In this document: piece by piece, positions 49,706 through 57,995 of the stretch | How positions within the stretch are numbered: the stretch's first letter is position 1 | How the letters are laid out: each line of letters opens with the position of its first letter | NCBI GenBank assembly: GCA_020845495.1 | Contig: JADLFM010000093.1 | Span: forward strand, 1-58,118 | Source: Chloroflexota bacterium | Lineage (GTDB): Bacteria > Chloroflexota > UBA6077 > JACCZL01 | DNA length: 58,118 bases | Direction of reading: 5' to 3' | Translations under genes and position numbers: made by a program | Notes under the pieces: model-generated | Told to the model about the DNA's origin: nothing | The model's database searches: none | What the model saw: the letters and a program-made list of their open reading frames with translations, nothing else

Positions 49706-50617
49706 ATGAGCGTAGCTGCGACGTCAGCGGAGGACGTGCGGGCGAGTCGTCAGCGCGACGGCGACACCAGGACGCTGTGGGCAACGACGGCGCGAGCGTT
49801 CGTGAAAGACCGCGCCGCCGTGCTGGGGCTGGTGTTGTTCGTGGCGCTAGCATCGCTCACGGTCGGAGCACCGCTCGTTGCCCCGTACGATCCAACGGCC
49901 GTCCACATGCGAGATCGGCTGCAAGGCCCATCCAGCCAGTACCTGCTGGGCACGGACGAGCTTGGGCGGGATCTGCTGAGCCGGGTGATCTACGGCGCTC
50001 GGGCGTCGTTCTCGGTGGGGATCGTGGCAGTGGCCATCGCCCTGACTTGCGGGGTGGTGCTTGGCATGCTGGCCGCCTACTACGGTGGCCACGTGGACGC
50101 CGCGATCATGCGGGTTCTGGATGCGCTGCTCGCGTTCCCGGGCATCATCCTGGCGCTGGCCATCGTGGCAGTGCTCGGCCCGAGCCTGGTCAATGTGATG
50201 GTAGCCGTGGGGATCGTCACAATCCCGAGCTACGGCCGCATTACCCGAGGGGCGGTGCTAGCCGTCCGCGAGAAGGAGTACGTGGAGGCTGGTCGCGCGC
50301 TCGGCGCGTCAGACATCTACCTGATGTTCAGGGTGATCCTGCCTAACTGCGTCTCGCCGCTGCTGGTGCAGGCTTCCATCGGGTTCGCCAATGCGATCCT
50401 GGCCGAAACGTCCCTCAGCTTCCTGGGCGTCGGCGTGCAGCCGCCGACGCCATCCTGGGGCGCCATGCTCGATACCGGACGCAAGTACCTCGCGCAGACC
50501 GGCTGGTACTCGTTTTCGGCCGGCGCCGCCATCTTCACGGCGGTGCTGAGCCTCAACCTCCTGGGCGACGGGCTGCGAGATGCCCTCGACCCTCGCCTTC
50601 AGCGCGGCCGCGGCTAG
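49706..50617 (+). CDS. ABC transporter permease, DppC type
   Basis: A 303-residue permease with a 30-residue hydrophilic N-terminus, six helices, LGTDELGRDLLSRVIYGARA, the REKEYVEAGRALGASD loop and ETSLSFLGVGVQPPTPSWG. ATG 49706 has GAGG upstream, 16 bp after the DppB-type gene. Forms the channel with it. The gamma-glutamyltransferase gene 47 bp downstream suggests that the imported ligand may be a gamma-glutamyl compound, which is inference. Confidence 0.93.
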   Translation: MSVAATSAEDVRASRQRDGDTRTLWATTARAFVKDRAAVLGLVLFVALASLTVGAPLVAPYDPTAVHMRDRLQGPSSQYLLGTDELGRDLLSRVIYGARASFSVGIVAVAIALTCGVVLGMLAAYYGGHVDAAIMRVLDALLAFPGIILALAIVAVLGPSLVNVMVAVGIVTIPSYGRITRGAVLAVREKEYVEAGRALGASDIYLMFRVILPNCVSPLLVQASIGFANAILAETSLSFLGVGVQPPTPSWGAMLDTGRKYLAQTGWYSFSAGAAIFTAVLSLNLLGDGLRDALDPRLQRGRG

Positions 50618-50664
50618 GCCACACGTCCTTCGATGGCAGGACGGACAGCAGGTAGGACGGACAG

Positions 50665-52389
50665 ATGACGGCGTATAGCACCTGGCGGGTCTCCAAGAGC
50701 GAACCGATTGCCGAAGCTGGGATGGTCACGGCCAAGCACAAACTGGCCGTCGATGCCGGCCTCGACGTGCTGCGTCGGGGTGGCAACGCGATCGACGCAG
50801 CGGTGACGGCAGCCCTCGCGATGGGGGTGGTGGACCCGGGCGCCAACGGTATCGGCGGCGGCGGGATGATGGTGGTCTATCTGGCCGACCGGCAGCGGAC
50901 GGTGACGATCGACTTCGCGATGGACTGCCCGCTGGCCGCCGACGCCACCGCCTATCAGTTGGAAGCCGGGGCCGGTGGCAATCGGTTCGGCTGGCGCAAG
51001 GTCCGCGACGACGCCAATGCCGTGGGCTACCGGTCGGCAGCAGTGCCTGGCACGGTGCGGGGGCTGGCCCTGGCGCTGGAGCAATTCGGCACAATCTCCT
51101 GGGCGGATGCGCTAGCCCCGGCGATCCGCTTCGCCGAGGAGGGCTTCGAGGTGCCCTGGAACCTGGCGCTTGGTATCAGCATGGCGATGCCGGTCCTGGC
51201 GCCGTACCCGGCCACCGCCGAGATCTTCCTGCCCGGCGGCGTTCCGCCCCGCCCGCCAGACGGCAACCGGGCAGGTGACCTGCTGGTCCAGCGCGATCTG
51301 GCCCGGACCCTGCGGACTCTCGCCGAGGAAGGCCCGGACGCCTACTATCGAGGTTCGATCGCCAGGACCATCGGCCAGGAGATGGCGCGCCTGGATGGCT
51401 TGATCACCGCGGACGACCTGGCGCGGTACCAGCCGACCATCACCGAGGGCGGCATCAGCACCGACTATCGTGGCTATACCGTCTACGGAGTGCCCGGCGC
51501 CTGCGGCTGCGTGACCGCCCTGCAAGGCCTCAACATGCTGGAGTGCTTCGATCTCGCCGCCGCTCCGCCGGACGCGCTCGAGACGGTGCACCTCCACGCC
51601 GAGACCTATCGGCGAACCTTCGCCGATCGCTATCGATACCTGGGCGACCCGAAGCAGAGCCGGGTGCCGTGGGACGGCCTGCTCTCGAAGGCGTATGCGG
51701 CCCAGCGTGCCGCTGAGATCGACCTGACTCGAGCCGCCAATCCACTCTCGGCCGGCGACCCGTGGGCGTTCGATTCCGCGCGTGTCCCGGCTGGCGTCGC
51801 GGGCCGGGCGTCCGGCGCCGCCGATACCTCGACGACGCACGTGAACGCGATCGACCGCGACCGCAATATGGTCTCGTTGACGCAGACGCTCGTCAATGGG
51901 TTCGGATCGGGCGCGGTGGTGCCGGGAACGGGCATCCTGCTCAACAATGCCATGCTCTGGGTCGACCCCGAGCCCGGCCGGCCGAACTCGATTGGCCCGG
52001 GCAAGCGCGGCCTGAACAACATGACGCCGTTGCTCGTGCTGCGCGACGGCCAACCCGTCATGGCACTCGGCGCACCGGGCGGGGCACGCATCATCAACGC
52101 GCTGACCCAGATCCTCAGCTACGTGGTCGATCACGGACTGCCGATGCAAGCTGCGATGGAGGTACCTCGTATCGACTGCGCCACACCCCGTGTGATCGTC
52201 GACTCACGGCTGCCGGACTCCGTCCAGAGCGGCCTGGCCGAGTTGGGACATATGACCAGGGTCGTCGATGAGACGTTCGGGACGGTGAACTTCTCGACGC
52301 CGCTGGCGATTCTGGTGAACGCGGACGATGGCACGCTCCACGGCGGCGTGGACCCGTTCCGAACAGCCATCGCCGGCGGCTTCTCGTAG
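50665..52389 (+). CDS. Gamma-glutamyltransferase family protein
   Basis: A 574-residue Ntn-hydrolase proenzyme. The self-cleavage/nucleophile motif is DTSTTHVNAID with T390 the expected nucleophile of the small subunit. MVTAKHKLAVDAGLDVLRRG and NAIDAAVTAALAMGVVDPGANGIGGG match the large-subunit start, and GLNNMTPLLVL with GAPGGARIINALTQIL the small-subunit core. No signal peptide is seen, so it may act in the cytoplasm. It hydrolyses or transfers gamma-glutamyl or similar amide groups. ATG 50665 has AGGACGG upstream; last gene of the importer operon, followed by a strong hairpin. Confidence 0.9.
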   Translation: MTAYSTWRVSKSEPIAEAGMVTAKHKLAVDAGLDVLRRGGNAIDAAVTAALAMGVVDPGANGIGGGGMMVVYLADRQRTVTIDFAMDCPLAADATAYQLEAGAGGNRFGWRKVRDDANAVGYRSAAVPGTVRGLALALEQFGTISWADALAPAIRFAEEGFEVPWNLALGISMAMPVLAPYPATAEIFLPGGVPPRPPDGNRAGDLLVQRDLARTLRTLAEEGPDAYYRGSIARTIGQEMARLDGLITADDLARYQPTITEGGISTDYRGYTVYGVPGACGCVTALQGLNMLECFDLAAAPPDALETVHLHAETYRRTFADRYRYLGDPKQSRVPWDGLLSKAYAAQRAAEIDLTRAANPLSAGDPWAFDSARVPAGVAGRASGAADTSTTHVNAIDRDRNMVSLTQTLVNGFGSGAVVPGTGILLNNAMLWVDPEPGRPNSIGPGKRGLNNMTPLLVLRDGQPVMALGAPGGARIINALTQILSYVVDHGLPMQAAMEVPRIDCATPRVIVDSRLPDSVQSGLAELGHMTRVVDETFGTVNFSTPLAILVNADDGTLHGGVDPFRTAIAGGFS

Positions 52390-52411
52390 CGTGCTTCTCA
52401 TCCGGCACGGC

Positions 52412-52449
52412 GCGCTCTCGCGGGCATCTTTGCCTGTTCGCGAGAGCGC
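52412..52449 (+). terminator. Hairpin terminator after the gamma-glutamyltransferase gene
   Basis: Perfect 11-bp stem GCGCTCTCGCG (52412-52422) with complement at 52439-52449 and a 16-nt loop, 22 bp past the stop at 52389. Its right arm is repeated in the 19-bp tandem units that follow. Confidence 0.6.
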
Positions 52450-52552
52450 TACCGAGCCGCGAGAGCGCTACCGAGCCGCGAGAGCGCTGACCCGCCTGGC
52501 CGCTCGGCGGAGCCGGCCCGAACGCGGAGCCGGCCCGAACGCGGAGCCGGCC
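52440..52552. repeat. Two tandem repeat families (19 bp and 17 bp)
   Basis: GCGAGAGCGCTACCGAGCC repeats from 52440 (two full copies and one partial copy), then GCGGAGCCGGCCCGAAC repeats from about 52507 (three copies) up to the stop of the terminase-like gene. Non-coding, between convergent genes. Confidence 0.8.
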
Positions 52553-54064
52553 CTACCGATCTGTCCCGTTCTGGCGATGCCCGCTCGCGGACCGGAGACG
52601 CCCGAGCGGGCGGGCCTGGACCACCAGCGCCGCCGCGTTCAGCAGATCGTCGTGTCCGCGCCGCTCAGGCACGAAGAAGCTCATCACCTGATTGGCCCGC
52701 ATAGCGTACTCGGCAGCCTCGCACTGCGCCAGCAACTCGCGACGCAGCAGGTTCGCCTCTGCATCCGCCGACTCGGCATAGAGTTTGAAGCGTCCGCCGT
52801 TTACGACCGCCAGGAAGTCGTAGGCGAGCGCGCTCTTGCTGGCCGCCGTATACCGATACGGTGTCACCACGCCCGCCCCGAGCGCCGCTCCGAGGAAGGC
52901 TGCCAGCCCACCGCCTACACCCGTAGCGTCCACCACGACGCCTCGGCAACGCCAGCGCTCCTTCACCAACGTCAGGATACGGGGGTACAGGTCGCGGTGA
53001 CGATCCCCCCGCCAGGCGTACTGCCGCACCACCTGGAAGCGCGGCTCGACGACGAGGTCAGCCACCGGCGCATCCTCAGCGTAGGCGATCGTGAGCACCG
53101 TCGAATCGCGGCGCGGATTGACTCGGACGCTCTCGCCGTCCGGATTCTCCTCGTCTTCGCCGGCGACGTCGATGCCCGCGACGTAACCGCCCGGCCCCCA
53201 CGGTCCCGGCGACGGCCCATCTTGCGGCGGGTGGCTGCCCCGAAGCAATCCGATCTGATCCGGGTCGAGAAAGCGCCCGCCGCCAGCCACGGTGCGAAGC
53301 AAGTACTGGGTCCGCACGATCGGGTGATGCTCGCCGAGGCGGTCAATCTCGGCGCGGACGTAGCGGCCATACTCCGGGTTCGCCCGCGCGACCTCCGTCC
53401 AGTCGACCTGAAAATGGCGGCGCACGCCGTCGCGAGCTTCGGCCTCGCGATTCACCACGATCTGGCGTGCCAGCAGGGTATCGTCGGTCCAGGGAGTGCC
53501 GTACAGGACGGCCGTCGCGTTCGACGTTGCGCCCATCGGCCGAAAGTCTCTGTCCCACTTGTCCGGCTGAACGTCCTGCGCCTCATCACATTCGAGCAGC
53601 AGACTGGCAGTACCGCCGACGACGTTCGCGCTCGGCTCGGCCGAATGGAAGGCAATCGACGCCCGCCCGACCTCCACGCTGTACCCGTTGCGCCGGCGCC
53701 AGACGCCGCACGTCAGCGGATTGTCGAGCGCCCTCGCCAGACGGGCCATTGAGGTGTGAAGCTGCGGGCTGAAGGTCGGCGCGCACTTCACCAGACTGCC
53801 GCCAACCTGCTGGTAGACGGTCAGCAGAAACGCCTCCAGGTGTGCGGACACCTGGTTCTTGCCGGCCCGTCTCGGCATCAGCACGGTAAACGTCAGCCCC
53901 TGCCGCCCGGCCACCGATGCCTGGACCGCTCGTGCAACCGTTTCCTGGTACGGCCGCAGCGGCATGCCGAGGATCGTCGCCCCGAAGCTCCCAACGTCGG
54001 CCAACGCACGCCGCAAGCCTGCCGCGCGCGCCGTTGCGCGCGCCCTCGTGTCACGTCCCCCCAT
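52553..54064 (-). CDS. Phage-type terminase large subunit-like protein (orphan)
   Basis: A 503-residue protein with the two-domain plan of terminase large subunits. The ATPase part has the Walker A-like MPRRAGKNQ (63-71) and Walker B LLLECDEAQ (155-163). The RNase H-like nuclease part has IDVAGED (D299), VVVDATGVGG (D379) and HDDLLNAAAL (near 480) as acidic clusters. In phages it cuts concatemeric DNA and drives packaging into the capsid. No portal, capsid or other phage gene is seen within the window, so it is a solitary remnant or a domesticated protein, yet all motifs look intact. ATG 54064 has GAGGGGGG upstream. Confidence 0.85.
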   Translation of the reverse strand: MGGRDTRARATARAAGLRRALADVGSFGATILGMPLRPYQETVARAVQASVAGRQGLTFTVLMPRRAGKNQVSAHLEAFLLTVYQQVGGSLVKCAPTFSPQLHTSMARLARALDNPLTCGVWRRRNGYSVEVGRASIAFHSAEPSANVVGGTASLLLECDEAQDVQPDKWDRDFRPMGATSNATAVLYGTPWTDDTLLARQIVVNREAEARDGVRRHFQVDWTEVARANPEYGRYVRAEIDRLGEHHPIVRTQYLLRTVAGGGRFLDPDQIGLLRGSHPPQDGPSPGPWGPGGYVAGIDVAGEDEENPDGESVRVNPRRDSTVLTIAYAEDAPVADLVVEPRFQVVRQYAWRGDRHRDLYPRILTLVKERWRCRGVVVDATGVGGGLAAFLGAALGAGVVTPYRYTAASKSALAYDFLAVVNGGRFKLYAESADAEANLLRRELLAQCEAAEYAMRANQVMSFFVPERRGHDDLLNAAALVVQARPLGRLRSASGHRQNGTDR

Positions 54065-54299
54065 CGCACCCCCCTCTCAGGACGCTACCCGCGAGCGGTG
54101 CCTCAGCGAGACTACCAGCGCCCCTGCCGCTTGCCCTGGGGGCATGCTTGAGACGCCGGTCGCTGGCATGCCATCCTTGACGGCCGGCTGTGTGTTGGGG
54201 TGACGCTCCGCGGCCGTGAGCTTGCCTGTGACTCGACCACCGACGGCTGATGCCTGAGAGCTGAAAACTGAAAGCCAGCCGCTGATACGGGGAGGATCT

Positions 54300-55187
54300 A
54301 TGGAACTTGAACTGATCGCCGATTATGGTTGCGTGACCGGCGAAAATCCCCTCTGGCACCCGGACGAGCAGCGCGTTTACTGGACCGACATCCCGACCGG
54401 CCGGATGTTTCGCTACGAGCCAGCGACCGGCGCGCACGAGCAGTTCTACGAGGGCGAGGTCGTCGGCGGCTTCACGATTCAGGACGACGGCGCACTGCTG
54501 CTGTTCATGGCGCACGGGGCCGTCAGGACGTGGCGCGACGGCACACTCACGACGCTCATCGAGGAGATCCCTGCTGAGCGCCCGACCCGCTTCAACGACG
54601 TCATCGCCGATCCGCACGGCCGGGTCTTCTGCGGCACCATCTCGCCGCGCTTCGACGAAGGCGAGCGCCAGCACCCGCGCGGCCGGCTCTACCGCCTCGA
54701 TCCGGACCTGACGCTGACCGTCCTGCTCGAAGGCGTTGGCGTGTCCAACGGCATGGGCTTCACGCCCGATCGTCGCAGCCTGTACTACACCGACACCCCC
54801 ACCCGCGAGATCTCGCTGTTCGACTACGACGAGGCTACCGGCGGCCTGACGAACCGCCGCCGCTTCGTCAGCGAGCCAACAGGCGAGGGGCGTGGCGCGC
54901 CAGACGGTATGACCGTCGATGCCGAGGGCTGCGTCTGGTCGGCGCACTGGGGTGGCAGTTGCCTCGTGCGCTACGCACCGGACGGCACTGAGTTGCTGCG
55001 TGTCCAGTTCCCCGCCAGGAAGGTCTCCTGCCCCACCTTTGGCGGGCCGGACTACAGCGACCTGTATGTCACAACGGCCGGCGGTCAGAGCAAGGACGTC
55101 GATGGCCCGGGCGCGGGCGCGCTATACCGCTTGCGCCCGGGTGTCCGAGGTGTGCCCGAGCACCGCTCGCGGATCGGTCGAGGCTGA
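54300..55187 (+). CDS. SMP-30/gluconolactonase/LRE-family protein
   Basis: A 295-residue six-bladed propeller lactonase-like protein. The metal ligands are visible: E15 (GENPLWH), N99 (TRFNDVIAD), N150 (VSNGMGF) and D202 (APDGMTVD). It hydrolyses sugar lactones such as gluconolactone or xylonolactone with a divalent metal. ATG 54300 has GGGGAGG at about 5 nt. No signal peptide. Stand-alone gene; it could serve the sugar-acid enzymes at 31265-33791, but this is a guess. Confidence 0.9.
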   Translation: MELELIADYGCVTGENPLWHPDEQRVYWTDIPTGRMFRYEPATGAHEQFYEGEVVGGFTIQDDGALLLFMAHGAVRTWRDGTLTTLIEEIPAERPTRFNDVIADPHGRVFCGTISPRFDEGERQHPRGRLYRLDPDLTLTVLLEGVGVSNGMGFTPDRRSLYYTDTPTREISLFDYDEATGGLTNRRRFVSEPTGEGRGAPDGMTVDAEGCVWSAHWGGSCLVRYAPDGTELLRVQFPARKVSCPTFGGPDYSDLYVTTAGGQSKDVDGPGAGALYRLRPGVRGVPEHRSRIGRG

Positions 55188-55205
55188 GGCGGCATCGCCC
55201 GGCCG

Positions 55206-55472
55206 TCAGTTGTGGATGCCGGGGCGCTGAGCGCGCCACATCGCCAGCATCCGCTCGGCGGCCGGGCGCGCTACCCCGGTTGGGAGGTTGGCGAGCCGCA
55301 AGAGCTTGCGCTCGAAACTGGCGGCGTCGACGTCCCAGCGCGTCACCATCGCGGCCAACGCGACGAGGCTCGCGACTTCCGGGTCGTCCTCCCAGCGCCA
55401 CGGGTGGTCGGACGCCTGGCGGCGCACTTCGTGATCGCGGAGGATGCCTTCGGCGAACTCGTGGGGCGTCAT
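55206..55472 (-). CDS. Small hypothetical protein
   Basis: An 88-residue protein that I do not recognise. ATG 55472 has GGAG at about 5 nt; the frame is open to 55592. It begins MTPHEFAEGILRDHEVRR and contains the acidic PWRWEDDPEVASLVALAAMV and a C-terminal basic helix. It looks all-helical and soluble. Convergent with the SMP-30-like gene, 18 bp apart. Confidence 0.5.
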   Translation of the reverse strand: MTPHEFAEGILRDHEVRRQASDHPWRWEDDPEVASLVALAAMVTRWDVDAASFERKLLRLANLPTGVARPAAERMLAMWRAQRPGIHN

Positions 55473-56314
55473 CGTCTCCGCCGATCCGTCGTCTGCGCGA
55501 GAGACTGCCGGACAGATCGCCACTTCGCGTGTGCGCTCCAAGCCTTCGCGCTCACTCCCGTGCCTGTCTTCGTTATCGTCCGCGATCCGCACATCTGCTG
55601 GCGCCCGATTCGCACGCCCTCGGTTCTTCGACGCCCCCGGCTCTTCAACGCCCCCCGGTCCTCCGACGCCCCCGGTCCGTGGTTCGCCGATCCGTTCGCC
55701 AGTCCAGTCCTGACCCCGCGATCTGCCTGCTCCAGCCTGCTGGATCGTCTGGCCGTTTCATCGCCCGATCCCTGGGTCGCCCACCTCGCTGTGGCCAGTT
55801 GCCCGTCCCCGGCTGGCCCGAACGTGGTCACCCGGTCTACGTGTCCAGGTCACTTGACCGCTCGATATCGATGATACGACCAGCGCAGAGCGCCCCGCTC
55901 ATCTATTCTGCCGCCCGAGCTTCGCCCACACCGATACCACGGTGAATCCCGCCTGCGCCCTGGCTACGGCCATGAAGATGCCACCGTGACGTTGGGGTGG
56001 TTCGCACCTCCGAGCGCATGCTTCATGCTGGTCTGCAACGACGCCCGGCTGGCGAGGGGTGCGTGGCACGTCCGCCCGAGGGGGATCCATCTTCAGCCAG
56101 ACCTGCAACGACGCCCGGCTGGCGAGGGGTGTGTGGCAGCATGGATGAGCGCGCAGACAGCGGCAGACCTGGGCCACCGGCCGGTACCATGTAGAGAGAG
56201 ACATATGCATCAGAGGCCCGTGCCACGCTGCGCGGACGAATCTGGCCGGTCAGCATACTGGCCGCGGAGGTGACACGACGGGTGGTGGCCGGGAAAGCGA
56301 GTGACGGACGACGG
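55473..56314. other. Gene-free region with repeats
   Basis: About 840 bp without a convincing gene. From about 55622 to 55676 there are three degenerate ~17-bp units (TTCGACGCCCCCGG-like). The two 36-bp repeats lie at 56033 and 56103. The NUDIX promoter is probably near 56200-56300. Confidence 0.55.
56033..56138. repeat. Pair of 36-bp direct repeats
   Basis: Copies at 56033-56068 and 56103-56138, beginning CTGCAACGACGCCCGGCTGG and ending GTGGCA, with one mismatch and a 70-bp period. Non-coding. Confidence 0.85.
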
Positions 56315-56773
56315 ATGAAGACGGTGCGGGACGTGTCAGCCGGCGGGGTAGCGTACCGGCGCGGACCGACCGGGATCGAGGTGGCGCTCGTCGGGCGGCG
56401 CGATCCGGAGCGCTGGGTGCTTCCGAAGGGGACACCCGCGCCCGGAGAAACGCGGGAGCAGACCGCAGTGCGTGAAGTCTCCGAGGAGTCCGGCCTCGAA
56501 GTGCGTCTGATCTGCCCGTTGCTCGACATCGACTACTGGTTCGTCCTGCACGGTGCCCGCCACTTCAAGACCGTCCACTTCTACCTGATGGAAGCAATTG
56601 GTGGGGACGTCTCGCTGCACGACTATGAGTACGACGTCGCTGCGTGGTTCCACATCGAGGAGGCGGCGCGGAAGCTGTCGTTCGCGAACGAGCGCGACGT
56701 GCTGGCCCGTGCAAGCGCTGAGCTCGAGCGCATCGATGCGGAACGTGCCGATGGGACGTCGGCGGCTTCCTGA
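56315..56773 (+). CDS. NUDIX hydrolase
   Basis: A 152-residue NUDIX protein with a perfect NUDIX box, GX5EX7REUXEEXGU, at residues 39-61 (starts GTPAPGE, ends REVSEESGL). The segment DVSAGGVAYRR at the start and RWVLPKG before the box match small diadenosine-polyphosphate or nucleoside-diphosphate hydrolases. It binds Mg through the box glutamates. ATG 56315 is the natural family start; in-frame GTG codons at 56270-56285 with GGAGG nearby are an alternative. Confidence 0.9.
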   Translation: MKTVRDVSAGGVAYRRGPTGIEVALVGRRDPERWVLPKGTPAPGETREQTAVREVSEESGLEVRLICPLLDIDYWFVLHGARHFKTVHFYLMEAIGGDVSLHDYEYDVAAWFHIEEAARKLSFANERDVLARASAELERIDAERADGTSAAS

Positions 56774-56821
56774 CGAGCCAGCTCGTGCGATGACGGCGTT
56801 ATCCCTGAAGCCCTTCGTCCG

Positions 56822-57901
56822 ATGATGGCGCTCGTCACCGGCCTCGGGTACCTCGGCGTTCCCCTCGCGGAAGCCCTGCTGGCGCGCGGCGAGGCCGTCG
56901 TCGGGCTGGAGAACGGCTTCTCGACCGTTCCATCCGCTGTGGCGCGACTCGCCCGTCATCCACGCTTCCGACTGATTCGCGGCAGCGTCAATAGCCCCCG
57001 TTCTATCGAGCGAGCCTTCACCATGGCCAGTGGGCTGTGGGGCAGCGCTGAAGGGCGAACGAGCCAGCCCGACGTCGACACCGTCTACCATCTCGCCGCT
57101 CAGGCCAGCGCACACCCCGAGGCAGCGCCCCCCTCTTACACCGAGGCGACGAACCTCGTGGCCCCACGCCTCATCTTCGAGGCTGCCGCCCACCACGGCG
57201 CACGAGCGTTCGTCTATGGAAGCTCGTTCCGGGTCTATGGCGACGACCTGAGCGGCGTCGTCGACGAAAGCACCCCCTACGGGCGGATCGGGGATCTCTC
57301 GCATGTGAGCAAGGTGTACGCCGAAAAACTCTTCGAGATGCTGGCCGCGCAGCATGCGCTTCCGGCGGTCAGCGTGCGGCTGGGTGTCGTCTACGGGCGC
57401 GGGCCGCTGATGAAGCACGACCCGCGTTTCCTGACTGTCCCGAACCTGTTCTGCCTGCGAACGGCGCGCGGTAAGCCGCTCACGGTCCACGCCGGCGCGA
57501 ACCGCCCGATTGGCTTCCTCCACTTGACCGACGCCGTCGATGCGCTGCTAGCAGCGGCAGACTTCGCACGCGGCAGCGGTACCTGCCCGGAGGCTACGCG
57601 TACAGGCGGGCCGGATCGGTTCGCCGTCATGGCGCGGGCCGTCAACGCCGTCGGCGAGGTGCTCGGCGTCGGCGAGGTGGCGGCGATCGTCGAGCGGGAG
57701 GCGAACGCGCGCGGCCTTCGTACCCAGATCGAGGGGGCCGGTCCCCTCACCGCCCCCCGCTGGTCGGTCTCGTCCGGGCTTGATGCCACAGGCTATCAGC
57801 CGCGCCGGACGATGTCCGAGACGCTTGGCGCCGTCCTCGATTTCTTCCTGGAGACCGAGCCGGTCGGACGCCCTGTCGTCCGGACACCAGCTTCTGGGTA
57901 G
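56822..57901 (+). CDS. NAD-dependent epimerase/dehydratase-like protein without catalytic Tyr
   Basis: A 359-residue extended SDR. The Rossmann motif is TGLGYLGVPLA (6-16), an acidic residue ends beta-2 (E30), and the active-site Ser is kept (S135 in YGSSFRVYG). In the usual YxxxK motif the Lys is present (K164 in SHVSK), but the Tyr four residues before is Ser (S160). The protein may bind NAD without normal catalysis or use another residue (Y153 and Y166 are near). ATG 56822 follows the NUDIX gene by 48 bp. RBS not clear. Confidence 0.85.
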   Translation: MMALVTGLGYLGVPLAEALLARGEAVVGLENGFSTVPSAVARLARHPRFRLIRGSVNSPRSIERAFTMASGLWGSAEGRTSQPDVDTVYHLAAQASAHPEAAPPSYTEATNLVAPRLIFEAAAHHGARAFVYGSSFRVYGDDLSGVVDESTPYGRIGDLSHVSKVYAEKLFEMLAAQHALPAVSVRLGVVYGRGPLMKHDPRFLTVPNLFCLRTARGKPLTVHAGANRPIGFLHLTDAVDALLAAADFARGSGTCPEATRTGGPDRFAVMARAVNAVGEVLGVGEVAAIVEREANARGLRTQIEGAGPLTAPRWSVSSGLDATGYQPRRTMSETLGAVLDFFLETEPVGRPVVRTPASG

Positions 57902-57995
57902 TGAAGATGCCAGGCACTTTCCCTGGCCGAGTGTCGCGCTCCCTCGCCCCCTGAGCACAGCTCTGGCCGTGCAATCGGACGGCAGGGGAGCGCGT

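Noticed and set aside
55473..56269. Several 60-220-residue frames upstream of the NUDIX gene
   Set aside because: Arg/Pro/Ser-rich composition typical of non-coding high-GC DNA, broken by repeats, with no RBS.
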